This document shows, one piece after another, positions 50,294 through 60,844 of a stretch of 64,000 bases of DNA. The stretch's first letter is position 1. Each line of letters starts with the position of its first letter. The stretch lies in the NCBI GenBank assembly GCA_963749485.1, contig CAVVMV010000022.1, positions 1 to 64,000 on the forward strand. The letters run 5' to 3'. Both the position numbers and the translations under genes were made by a program. The stretch is from JAZGGS01 sp963749485. Lineage in GTDB: Bacteria; Bacteroidota; Ignavibacteria; Ignavibacteriales; Ignavibacteriaceae. A model generated the notes under the pieces. That model was not told where the DNA came from and did not search any database. It saw nothing but the letters and a program-made list of their open reading frames with translations.

Positions 50294-52307
50294 ATGAAAC
50301 AGTTTTCAATCACATTCCTTTTTTCAGTTTTAATTTTTACAGTTATTTCTATTGCACAAACCGATTCATCTTATCTTCGTACAGAAGAGATCTTAGAAGA
50401 TATTTTACAGGAGCCGGTTGAGGAAGCTGATAACTCTGATTTGTACGAGGAGCTTGAGTTTTTTTTAATAAATCCTGTTGATATCAATAGTGCAGATATT
50501 TCCGTACTTCAAAGTCTGCCGGGCATGGATCTAGCATCAGCAGAAATGATTGTTGATCACCGAAAAAAATACGGGTACTTTTTCTCACCCGGTGAATTGA
50601 ACATGGTGCAAAATCTGGATATTGAACTAATCAAAAATATATCCCCCTTCATAACAGTAAAAAAAATTACCAGTGAAGAAATTATTGATGAGAAATCAAC
50701 CGATCCATTTGCAGAGTTTTTAACAAATTCCAGTTTACTGATGCGCAGCAGGGTTTCGAACGATCTGCAAACAAGAAAAGGTTTTGTGGATGGTAAATTT
50801 GAAGGGACAAAACCAAAAGTATATAACCGTTTAATAATTAATCACGATAAAAAATATCAGCTTGGTTTTTTATCAGAAAAAGATGCTGGTGAAGTTTCCT
50901 TAGATGAATTTACATCGTATCATTTTGCGATAAACGATGTTGGCATATTACATAAAGTTGTTGTCATGGATTATATTCTTGAGTTTGGACAGGGTCTTAC
51001 TTTATGGAGCCCGTACGGTTTTTCCAAAGGTTCTGATGCAGTTTACCCGGTAAAGAAAAAAGATAGAATTATAAGACCTTACACCAGCGCTACCGAAGTT
51101 AATTTTTTCAGAGGCGCAGCAGCTTCAATAAAACTAAATAACTTTATCGTTTCAGGTTTCTATTCAAATAATACTATAGATGCTAATGTTGACTCGGTTA
51201 CAGGAGAAATTTTTTCCACACCTGTAGACGGACTTCACAGAACTGAAAGCGAAATAAATAAGAGGAACAGTGCTCGCGAAAAGATGATGGGCGGAAGAAT
51301 CGATTATATTTCAGGCAAAAAATTTAAAACAGGTATTCTCTATTACCAATCCGAATTTAGCAATTCGTTCCATCAATCCTCTGTTTACGATATTAGCGGA
51401 AATAAATTTAATTACACTTCGGCTTATTATGATCTTTATCTGAGTAACCTTAACTTTTTTGGCGAAGTAGTTTATAATGGAACTTCGGTTGCCTCAATCA
51501 ATTCTGTGCAAATTGCTGTTACACAGCGTTTTTCATTTATTACTTCTGTACGAAGTTATCCAAGAAATTTTATTAGTCTTCATGGTTTTGGATTTGGCGA
51601 AAGATCGGGCGCTACAACAAATGAATTTGGAATTTATACGGGTTTCAAATGGCGCACACCAATTGGGTTGCTTAATTTTTATTACGATCAGTTTAAATTT
51701 CCTTATGCAACATTTAATAATCCATTACCAAGCGATGGCAATGAGTACCTTCTGGATTTTCTTAGCAAACCGCTTAAGGGTTTTTCATTAAGATTAAGAT
51801 ATAAATACGAAGAAAAGGATGTTACAGAAACAATAGAAAATAACGACAGACTTGTTAAGCGGCTAAAGCAGACAATGCGAGCTGAACTTATCTATAACAT
51901 TTCAAAAAAACTAAGATTAAAAGGAAGATTTGAATACAACAGTTTCAGGATTTCTGCAATTAATGTAGCAGAAGACGGTTATCTGCTCTTTCAGGATATA
52001 AGGTATTCACCCTACTTCTAATTTTAATCTTTATGGCAGAATAATATTTTTTAGAACAGATTCTTTCAACTCTGCCATCTATCAGTACGAAAATAATTTA
52101 ACGGGCGTGCTAACCAATCTTGCTATGTTTGGCGAAGGTATGCGATGGTATATTATACTAAGGTATAAACCGTTCAGGATGTTCACATTATCTTTAAAAT
52201 TTTCTGAAACGTACAAACCAAAAGTAAAAACAATCAGTTCCGGTAATAACGAAATAGAAGGAAATATTGACAACCAGGTTTCGTTTCAACTAGATGTGAA
52301 TCTTTAA
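50294..52307 (+). CDS. Helix-hairpin-helix outer-membrane protein (one frameshift)
   Basis: About 670 residues. Signal peptide (FSITFLFSVLIFTVISIAQ), then an acidic segment. A ComEA-like tandem helix-hairpin-helix region follows (PVDINSADISVLQSLPGMDL, ASAEMIVDHRKKYGYFFSPG, ELNMVQNLDIELIKNISPFI). A long beta-barrel makes up the rest (VVMDYILEFGQGLTLWSPYG ... AELIYNISKKLRLKGRFEYN). A break near 52018 joins to the last strands, ending SFQLDVNL. Start 50294 is preferred over an upstream ATG at 50210, which lies inside the preceding gene. HhH domains bind DNA non-specifically, so a DNA-uptake or surface role is possible but unproven. Confidence 0.75.
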
Positions 52308-52481
52308 AAAATAATTTTACAATATATTCTACAAAGGATAAAAAAATTCTTTAATATCTGTTAATAACGAATTTTTTTATTTGAAATAGGAAGTTAAATC
52401 CGCTTTTGATTTAAATTGTGTATCCTTATTTTAGTTGTTAAATTATAAGTGTAATTAAATATAAAATATATTGCGGGAATT
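52308..52481. other. Spacer upstream of hybrid kinase
   Basis: 174 A/T-rich bases with no gene; presumably holds the promoter of the hybrid kinase. Confidence 0.35.
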
Positions 52482-54841
52482 ATGCAAAGTTCTAAAATTG
52501 ATTTTATTACCAAAAATAATGACCTGATAAAATTCGCACTTTCTTCATCACAGGAATTTCCGGATAACTTATGCGAATATTTAGTTAGTGAATTCGAAAT
52601 TGAAGCTGCTGTACTTACAAGAGTGGTAGATAATAATTTTGAGGTTCTTGGCAAATCCAGCGAAGCCAGGAAGTCGCTGGTACCCAATGCTTTGAATAAC
52701 TGTGCAAATTGTTACCTCTTCAGTTTCGAATCAACAGAAACAAAATTTGAGATAGACCCGAAATGTGAATTTAAAGCCACTGATCATGTACTTATTGAGG
52801 GCTGTTTGCACATTAGTATAAGCCGAAAAGGAAAAAGTTGTACTAAAGCTAGCCAAGAAAACTGAATTTACACAGCTTGACCGCGATAACCTTGTGGTTG
52901 TGGGTGAATCGATAAGAAACCTGTTGAAAATATGGAGTGGCAGAAAAGGCGGCTTGAGCAGCGGCGTAAGCGATATCATATCATCAATTGGACACGAACT
53001 GAGAACTCCAACAAATAGCATTATGGGTTTTGCTTCGCTCCTTGGAGAAGAAAATCTTTCAACTTCTCAGAAAGAATATCTTAACACACTTAAAGAAAAT
53101 GCATACTACTTATTATCACTTCTTAATGATCTAATAGACATAGCTAAACTGGATAGCGATAAAAGTTCAGACCAGCGCACCACTGTAAATATCAAGCAAT
53201 TTATTTCTGAACTTTTAGGATTGATTGGAAGAGAAGGTTGACAAGTCGCGGATTGAATTTATTGTTAGTATTGATAAGGAATTACCCGATACAATTAAAT
53301 TAGATTCTCAAAAACTGAGATACATTCTTTTAAACTTAATTACAACTTCTTTAAGATTAACAGAAAGAGGAAAAATATCGCTTTCTGCTTTCTCTTCAGA
53401 GAAAAACCAGTTAAGACTGAGGATTACAGATACCGGCGCAGGAATTTCCACCAACAAACTTAATGTAATATTCGAACCATTTTCAATTACAGACCTATAT
53501 ACTTCTACGATTGGAAGTACAACCGGGCTGGCTTTAAATCTATCTAAAAAATACATCGATTTTCTAAACGGCGAACTTGATGTAACCAGCACAATTGGTA
53601 AAGGGACAACATTTAATATCAGCATTCCCGTTGAGGAAATAACCGAAATTGAAGAACAGATTAGCGTGCTGCCCAAGGCAAATAAATTAAATAAAGTGCT
53701 TGTAATTGAAGACGACTATGCAACCTCAAAACTATTGGGCAACTACCTTAATAAATGGGGTTACGAACCAACTATTGTAAATTCTGCCGAACAAACCAGG
53801 CAGATAATTGAGAAGGAATCCTTCCTGGCAATACTGATGGATATTGTTCTGCCTGATGCTAACGGGCTGGAACTTCTACAGCAGATGAGAGAATTTAAGA
53901 ACACTAAGCAAACTCCGGTTATTATTTGTTCTGTTGAAGCCGAACAGCAAAAAGCTTTTTTAATGGGTGCTGTTGAATATTTTGTTAAACCGATTAACTA
54001 CAAGTACCTTGTTGAGGTATTAACAAGTTATAAACTTAAACGAGATTCTAATATTCTTGTTGTTGATGATGACATTCCCACATTAAACCTTATGAAGGAA
54101 GTTGTTGAACAAGCAGGTTTTAATCCTGTTGCCGAATCCGATTCAACTAAAGTTATAGACACAATTGAAAATTTAAACCTGGACCTGGCAATAATCGATC
54201 TGGATATGCCTGAAATAAATGGTATTCAATTAATCGAAATGATTAAATCTAAAAAGCAATTTGCCCATCTTCCAATTATTATTTACACTGGTAAAGAGAA
54301 CTACGAAGAAGATGTTAAAAGAATTGATGGACTGTTTGACAACCTGTTGCATAAGAGTAGCACTAATATTGAGGATTTGCAGGAAACTGTTACCGCGATG
54401 ATAAACAGGTATGATGAACCCTCTACACCTGAAGAGGTTAAGGAACAAAAAGACACGGTTAAAATATTACTTGTTGAAGATTACAAACATTCCCAGATTA
54501 TCGTTACCCGGCTGCTTAAGAAAAATAATTTCGAATCGATTGTGGTTGTAGAAAACGGGCAGGAAGCAGTAGATGCTGTTAAAGAACAAAAATACGATCT
54601 GATTTTAATGGATATGCAAATGCCTGTTATGAATGGTTTTGAAGCCACGAGAAAAATAAGAGAACTGGAAAAATATAAAGATACCCCTATTATTGCGCTT
54701 ACCGCTTTTGCAATGAAGGGAGACAGGGAAAAATGCCTGGATGCAGGTGCAACAGATTATATTCCCAAACCGATTGACAGCCAGGAATTCTTAAAGAAAG
54801 TAAAGTATTACACTGAAAGTAATGAACCCGTTAAATCGTAG
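52482..54841 (+). CDS. Hybrid histidine kinase with three receiver domains (frameshifted)
   Basis: About 786 residues without membrane segments. An N-terminal GAF-like part with Cys-rich NCANCY leads to a dimerisation domain with the phospho-His in SSIGHELRTPTNSIMGFASL and a catalytic domain. Three receivers follow: VLVIEDDYATS/ILMDIVLPDANG, ILVVDDDIPTL/IIDLDMPEING and ILLVEDYKHSQ/ILMDMQMPVMNGFE with LTAFAMKGD and YIPKPID. Breaks near 52845 and 53230. The N-box reads LLNLITTSLRLT, lacking the second Asn that holds Mg-ATP, and G2 reads STTGLALNLS. ATP binding may therefore be weak. Soluble signalling hub; partner unknown. Confidence 0.85.
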
Positions 54842-54940
54842 GTTCTCTTCCATTACAACCAGCCAAGTATTTTATTGATCATTTATTATTTTTGTTAGAT
54901 AAATTTTATCATCTATTTAAATTAACGATATATCATCCGG

Positions 54941-56403
54941 ATGAGTACAAAAAATTGTAAAGTGAGATTTGCTCCAAGCCCTACAGGATTCCTTCACATT
55001 GGCGGGCTCCGTACAGCTTTATATAATTATCTGTTTGCTAAAAATAACAACGGTAAAATTATTTTAAGAATTGAAGATACTGATAGAAACAGGTTTGTTG
55101 ATGGTGCGGTTGATAACTTGCTGGAAACTTTACGTTGGGCTGGGCTTACTTTTGATGAAGGACCGGAAATAGGAGGAGAGAGTGGTCCATATTTTCAATC
55201 GGAACGACTCGAAATCTATAAAAAATATGCTGATGAACTAATCAGTAAAGGTATGGCATATTATTGCTTCTGCTACACCTGAAAGACTTAAAGACACTAA
55301 GAGAAAAACAACAAGAACAAAAATTACCTCAGGCAAAATATGATAAGCATTGTCTTAATTTTTCAAAGAGATGAAATTGAAGATAAACTTAATTCCGATG
55401 TTGCAAAAGTTGTTAGATTAAATGTTCAACGCAGATCAGAAGATTATTTTTGATGATGTAATAAGAGGACGGGTTGAGTTTGACAGTAATAATATCGATG
55501 ACCAGGTTTTAATTAAAAGTGACGGCTTCCCTACCTACCATCTTGCCAATGTTGTTGATGATCACCTGATGGGAATAACACACGTTATTAGGGGAGAAGA
55601 ATGGTTATCATCAACACCGAAACACATTTTATTGTATGAATATCTTGGTTGGGAAAAACCGGTTTTTGCACATCTTCCACTTTTGTTAAATCCTGATAAA
55701 TCCAAATTAAGTAAAAGACAGGGTGATGTTGCAGTTGAAGATTATATGAAGAAAGGATACCTGAAGGAAGCGTTAATAAATTTTGTAGCGTTGCTCGGAT
55801 GGAATTACGGAGATGATAAAGAATTTTATAAAATGGAAGAGCTTTGCGAAAAATTTTCACTTAGAAAGAGTACATAAAGCCGGAGCAGTATTTAACCTGG
55901 AAAAACTGAACTGGCTTAACTACGAGCATCTAAGACAAAAGCCTAATAATGTAATCCTTGAATTGCTTAAAAATGAGTTGTCCCAATCGAAATATTCAGA
56001 CCAAGTTTATACCGATGAATACCTTCTGCAGGTAATTGAAGCAATGAAGGAAAGAGTGTCATTTGTTAAAGAATATTTAACAAAAAGTCCTTACTTTTTT
56101 GAACCTCCAACAGAATATGATAAGAAGGTTTTGAAGAAAAGATGGAAAGAAGATTCGCCTGAACTTTTGAAAAAGTTACGTGATAATTTTGCGGAGCTGA
56201 CAAACCCGGCTAAGGAAGATTATGAAAATGCACTTCATAAAACTGCAGAACAGATGGATGTAGGCAATGGCAAATTAATTCATCCATTAAGAGTTTCTGT
56301 TTCAGGAATGGGTGAAGGACCCGGCGTGTATGATATTGTTGTAATAATCGGTAAAGATGAAACTCTTAAACGAATTGACCGGGCAATTGAAAAATTAAAG
56401 TAA
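54941..56403 (+). CDS. gltX: Glutamyl-tRNA synthetase (frameshifted)
   Basis: Class I aminoacyl-tRNA synthetase of about 487 residues charging tRNA-Glu. HIGH-type motif in RFAPSPTGFLHIGGLRTALY, then LRIEDTDRNRF. After breaks between 55280 and 55425 it continues DDVIRGRVEFDSNNIDDQVL, HLANVVDDHLMGITHVIRGE, EWLSSTPKHILLYEYLGWE and the KMSKS-equivalent KLSKRQGDVAVEDY. A further break near 55865 precedes the anticodon-binding part. Essential gene, so these indels are probably sequence errors. It is 26 bases upstream of glnS. Confidence 0.93.
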
Positions 56404-56429
56404 ACTTAAAATCTTACTGAAGAATTTAA

Positions 56430-58143
56430 ATGGATAACCAAAAACAGAACAACACAGAAAATAATGAAAGCAAGCCATCAAACTTCATCAAGGATATTAT
56501 TAATGAAGATTTGAAAACTGGTAAGCACACGTAAAATTCACACAAGATTTCCTCCCGAACCGAATGGATATTTACATATTGGTCATACAAAATCTATCTG
56601 TTTGAATTTTGGCTTAGCTGAAGAATACAAAGGATTGTGCAACTTAAGATTCGATGATACAAATCCTACAAAAGAAGAAATGGAGTATGTAAAATCAATA
56701 AAAGAAGATATAAAATGGCTAGGATTTGATTGGGAAGAGAGAGAGTATTATGCCTCCGATTACTTCGATCAATTATATGAATATGCGACAAAGCTTATTA
56801 AAAAAGGTATAGCTTATGTTGATTCTTTAAACGGTGAGGAAATAAAAAAATACCGCGGCACACCAACTGAACCGGGAAAAGAAAGTCCTGACAGAAATCG
56901 TCCGGTTGAGGAGAACCTGGATCTATTTGAAAGAATGAAAGCTGGTGAGTTTAAAGACGGTGAATATGTTCTGAGAGCAAAGATTGATATGACTTCTCCA
57001 AACATGAATATGCGGGATCCGATTATTTACCGCATAAGACATGAAACACATCATCGTACAGGAGATAAATGGTGCATTTACCCTATGTATGATTGGGCAC
57101 ATGGGCAATCGGATTCGATTGAAGGAATTACACATTCACTTTGTACATTGGAATTTGAAAATCATCGCCCGTTATACGATTGGTTTGTTAAAGAACTTGA
57201 AATTTATCCTCCCCAACAAATTGAGTTTGCAAGATTGAATGTAAGCTTTACTGTTATGAGTAAACGAAAGCTTTTAGAACTTGTAAAGGAAGGATATGTG
57301 AATGGTTGGGATGATCCAAGGATGCCTACAATTTCAGGTTTGAGACGAAGAGGATACACACCGGAATCTATTAGAAATTTTTCTGAAAAAAGTGGTATTG
57401 TTAAAAGAAACGCGCTTACGGATGTAGCTTTATTGGAGCATAGTATTAAGGAAGACTTAAATAAAAAAGCAAGGAGAGTTCTAAGTGTACTAAATCCTTT
57501 AAAAGTTGTAATTGAAAATTATCCTGATGGAAAAACTGAAGAACTTGAAGCGATAAATAATCCTGAAGATTCTACAATGGGAACAAGAAAGCTTCCTTTT
57601 TCAAAAACAATTTTTATTGAGAATGATGATTTCCAGGTAGATCCACCAAAAAAATTCTTCCGACTTGCACCAGGAAAAGAGGTGCGTTTAAGATATGCAT
57701 ACATAATTAAATGCGAAGAGGTGATTAAGGATCAAAAAACCGGAGAAGTAATTGAACTGCGTTGTTCTTATGATCCCGAAACAAAAAGCGGTACAGGCAC
57801 GAGCAATAAAAAAGTAAAAGGAACTATACACTGGGTTTCCGCTGAGCACGCTATTGATGCAGAGATTAGATTATATGATAGACTTTTTACTGTTGAAGAT
57901 CCATTAGGTGATAAAGAAAAAGATTATAAAGGGTTAATAAATCCGCACTCGTTGGATATAGTTAAGAATTGTAAACTTGAACCATCACTAAGTAATGCTG
58001 AAAAAGGAGAAAGATTTCAGTTTGAAAGGTTAGGATATTTTTGCGTGGATAGTGTTGATAGTTCAAAGGAGCAATTAGTTTTCAACAGGATCGTTACTTT
58101 GCGCGATACCTGGTCTAAGATTGAAAAAGCTCAGAAAAAGTAA
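56430..58143 (+). CDS. glnS: Glutaminyl-tRNA synthetase (one frameshift)
   Basis: Class I synthetase of about 570 residues. It starts MDNQKQNNTENN at 56430, has a break near 56525, then TRFPPEPNGYLHIGHTKSIC (HIGH), NLRFDDTNPTKEE, the GlnRS motif YRGTPTEPGKESPDRNR, YPMYDWAHGQSDSIEGITHS and the KMSKS-equivalent TVMSKRKLLELV. The C-terminal anticodon-binding barrel includes IHWVSAEHAIDAEIRLYDRL. Presence of GlnRS suggests direct glutaminylation rather than the amidotransferase route. Co-transcribed with gltX. Confidence 0.95.
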
Positions 58144-58173
58144 AGCCAATCAATTTTAGAACGTCTTATTTTA

Positions 58174-58383
58174 TTAACAGCGTCCTGATATTTTATAAAT
58201 CTTTAACATCTCCAGAACTCTCTTGACTCCTTCTCTATCAAAAGGATTGGTAATGTTCCTGGCATTTTTATATTTTCTTATAGTACCAGTTAACTTACCA
58301 AGCTTGTCAACCATTTTCTGAACGACGCTGCCGCTGTCATCAATCTCATACTGACCTTCTTCGCCAATAAAAGTGCGTGCCAT
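58174..58383 (-). CDS. Small conserved-type hypothetical protein
   Basis: 69 residues, MARTFIGEEGQYEIDDSGSV then VQKMVDKLGKLTGTIRKYKN. No signal or membrane segment. The last residues may be wrong: one A fewer near 58192 would give IYKYQDAVNKIRRSKIDWL and a stop inside the glnS end (about 58132). Downstream of the acidic small gene on the same strand (36 bases). Not recognised. Confidence 0.55.
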   Translation of the reverse strand: MARTFIGEEGQYEIDDSGSVVQKMVDKLGKLTGTIRKYKNARNITNPFDREGVKRVLEMLKIYKISGRC

Positions 58384-58418
58384 AATTTTCCCGGAAGAAA
58401 TTGCTACAAAATAATTAT

Positions 58419-58626
58419 TTAAATAAGATTCAGCTCTTCGTAATCATCTAAATCCAGTTCATCGAAATCTATATCTTCAAACTCTGTATCATCAATCATA
58501 TCATAAATCTCTTCTTCATCAATATAATCCGGATCAATATTAGGGGGATCACCGGATAGATCAGCAAAGTAGTCCTCATTATAAAATGAGTCGTACAGCT
58601 TGATGGTTTTGTAAATGTTTTTTCAT
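58419..58626 (-). CDS. Very acidic small protein (one homopolymer frameshift)
   Basis: With one A removed from the A6 run just after the start, this reads MKNIYKTIKLYDSFYNEDYF then a run of Asp/Glu-rich sequence (IDEEEIYDMIDD, FEDIDFDELDLDDYEEL), 68 residues, stop TAA at 58419. The acidic tail could bind cations or mimic nucleic acid, but no family is recognised. It precedes the small gene at 58383 on the same strand. Confidence 0.5.
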
Positions 58627-58690
58627 AATCTGCCCTTTTTATAAAGTTATCATTATTGAATAGAACAACTATAATGCCAAATAATGTCAT

Positions 58691-58912
58691 TACTAATTAT
58701 TCTTCATTTTATCATTTTTTTAACTATTCAATGAATTTTTATGGGTAATCTTATTTATTGACTATGTACTTAGTGAATGATATTGAAACATAGGTTTATA
58801 CTAGGAAAAAATTACGTGGGATATAATCTTTTTTTAAATAAAACGACAATTTTTGTTTGCAGATTGCGAGATCAAATATTGTATTTTTATTTTGCTCTTG
58901 TTGATAAAAAAT
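58691..58912. other. Gene-free spacer
   Basis: A/T-rich with no gene recognised on either strand. Confidence 0.35.
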
Positions 58913-58926
58913 AGGAGGACTCCAAA

Positions 58927-59016
58927 ATGAATAAAACTGAAATCCTTGAAGTAATCATCTTCCGGTAAGTAATAAATGTAAATGATCTTGTAGCTGCAAG
59001 TAAAGTAGCTGGATAA
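58927..59016 (+). CDS. Candidate small peptide gene with in-frame stop
   Basis: A strong ribosome-binding site AGGAGGA (58913-58919) precedes ATG 58927. The frame reads MNKTEILEVIIFR, TAA, then VINVNDLVAASKVAG, TAA, immediately before a GC-rich hairpin (59022-59057). The stop in the middle could be a substitution or the peptide could be 13 residues only. Shine-Dalgarno plus terminator argue for a genuine transcription unit; function unknown. Confidence 0.4.
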
Positions 59017-59021
59017 TAAAA

Positions 59022-59057
59022 AATGCCCACGCTTGGAGGGGAGGTAGCGCAGGCATT
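59022..59057 (+). terminator. Hairpin after the small peptide candidate
   Basis: AATGCC / GGCATT outer stem with an inner CGC / GCG and a purine-rich loop (GGAGGGGAGG). No long T tract, so termination is uncertain. Confidence 0.5.
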
Positions 59058-59127
59058 AGATTTATTATCTACACCTTATTGAAGGGTGTAATTGAAGTAT
59101 AATAATGTTTTATATAAAAATCAATTT

Positions 59128-59176
59128 ACTTCATCAACATTTATCCGCCGCAGCCCTCGCTCGACGGCAGGCAAGT
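59128..59176 (-). repeat. T9SS-gene 3' palindromic module, copy C
   Basis: Same flanks as 25177 and 27837 (ACTTCATCAACATTTATCCG and GGCAAGT...), but the central palindrome is GCC-c-TCG-ct-CGA-c-GGC instead of CCCGCC-aca-GGCGGG. Lies immediately after the stop codon of the T9SS cargo gene. Confidence 0.7.
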
Positions 59177-60264
59177 TTAGCGAAGGAGGACCATCTTCTT
59201 AGTCTCAACAAAAGAACCTACCTCAAGTCTATAGAAATACACTCCACTCGGTAGATTTGTTGCATTTAATTTAACTAAGTAACTACCAGCTTCTTTTTCT
59301 TCTTTCACCAATTGATGTACCTTTGCCCCCAATGTGTTGTATATAACTAACTCAACTTGTGATTTTATTGGTAAGCTATAGCTTATTGTTGTAACTGGGT
59401 TAAAGGGATTGGGGTAGTTTGTTCTAATGCATAATTTTCTGGTGCTGCGTTATCTACTAAGACTTCATCACTATATTCATAACTACCATCAAAATCTATT
59501 TGCTTTAACCTGTATGCAAGTGATGTCGCTGTTATACTACTTATATCATCTACATAAGAATATTCATTAGGTTCAGTTGTTGTGCCGTAACCTTCAACAA
59601 AACTAATTCTTTCCCAGACTGAGCTATCCAACTTCCTTTCTATTGCAAAACCAAGGTTGTTTAGTTCGGTGGCAGTAGCCCAGTTGAGTATTACATTGCC
59701 AAGTTTTGATGTTGCTGTAAACGATGTTAATTCAACCGGGACATATGCTTCGTAACATAACCATTCACCTATTGTCCATTCACAATCTGGCTCGTTTTCT
59801 GTTGAGGGTGAATGGAAATAAAACCCCTGTGCGCTGTCGCGTGGACACACCAAAGCTAACTGGCTGAAATCAATTATTTTGAATTCAAAGACTACAAAAT
59901 CAATATACGTATCAGTTACCTCACGACCAGTTCCAGTAACCAATAGTGTTTCGATATTTTTTATAGTATTACCACCTCCAGGACATGTAATAAGAGATGT
60001 TTGGTAACCATCGGGTTCATGAAAGTTGACATATGTACCTTCAACAAACTGAAGTGCTAATGTACCATAGTCAAATTTCAAATAGGTTGCTTGACCCAAC
60101 ACTGCATTTTCATTTTCATTCAATTTTATTTGTAATGTAACAAATAAAGTAGAATCAAAAGGATTTACGTTTGGATCAAATTCTATCAAACGACCATTAA
60201 TCGTTTGAGAAAATGAAATTGATGACATAATCATCAACAAAGTTAAAAGAAAGTAATTTTTCAT
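59177..60264 (-). CDS. Secreted protein with T9SS sorting domain (one frameshift)
   Basis: About 362 residues. Signal peptide MKNYFLLTLLMIMSSISFSQ, then a beta-rich cohesin-like domain (NAVLGQATYLKFDYGTLALQ, GTGREVTDTYIDFVVFEFKI) with Cys residues. An FN3-like module follows (PVELTSFTATSKLGNVILNW ... YRLKQIDFDGSYEYS), then the T9SS tail. The tail runs through a break near 59418: NPFNPVTTISYSLP, VYFYRLEVGSFVETKKMVLL and R. Exported by T9SS; ligand unknown. Followed by palindromic module C. Confidence 0.75.
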
Positions 60265-60351
60265 ATTTACTCCTATTTTAAAAATGAATACAAATTCTCT
60301 CCCTTATCATATAAAAACCCCACCAATTTTCATTGATAGGGGGTGATTTAA
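60265..60351 (-). terminator. Spacer with G/C hairpin
   Basis: ACCCC (60317-60321) and GGGGGT (60339-60344) enclose an 18-base loop. It lies just downstream of the STAS-like remnant on the minus strand and resembles the conserved-loop hairpins at 23-26 kb in position and stem, not in loop. Confidence 0.45.
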
Positions 60352-60522
60352 TCAATTTAGCGAGAACTCCTGATTTAAATTAATATCTTGCATTGGGGGT
60401 TCTGAACGATAGCTGTTTATTGCCTCTTGCAATGTAATAAAACAATGTAAAACACTAGCTATTACAAGCTCAACTTTTACTACCGTAATATCATTGATGG
60501 TTTTGATTTGGAATTCATCCAT
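60352..60522 (-). pseudogene. STAS-like remnant, internal deletion
   Basis: 56-residue frame starting MDEFQIKTINDITVVKVELV. The N-terminal strands resemble the STAS genes at 26641 and 27438 (FxxxxVxGVxVVxVNLT). The following FITLQEAINSYRSEP resembles their C-terminal FENYQTREEALES and LYKTREDAIKSFD. The central STAS core with the phospho-acceptor Ser is absent. I read it as a third family copy with an internal deletion; the similarity is short. Confidence 0.4.
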
Positions 60523-60844
60523 AATCAATTGCCCTCACAATTATAGATGTTTTTGAAAGACTATTTTTGTTCGAAATAACAATATAAGTGCCAATTCAAT
60601 CCAGCTTCCAAAACATTCATTATGTGATTTATTGGTGTAAATAGAATATAATATTGTCTCTATATGAAACGATTAATGAACCTAAAAATTGCTTCGAGCA
60701 AGGAAACAACTAAGTTAATCAATTAAAAGAACAAAAAAGAGAAACGTGTACAAATAAATCATTGATTCGGCAGTGATTGTTCCTTAAATTTGCATATATA
60801 AATTAAAACCTGTAGGTTTTTCTTCATTTACTAATGTTTCGATT
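60523..60844. other. Spacer, including lost end of T9SS tail
   Basis: No gene. On the minus strand 60785-60850 continues the truncated T9SS tail of the neighbouring gene in another frame (NEIETLVNEEKPTGFN) before a stop. Confidence 0.4.
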
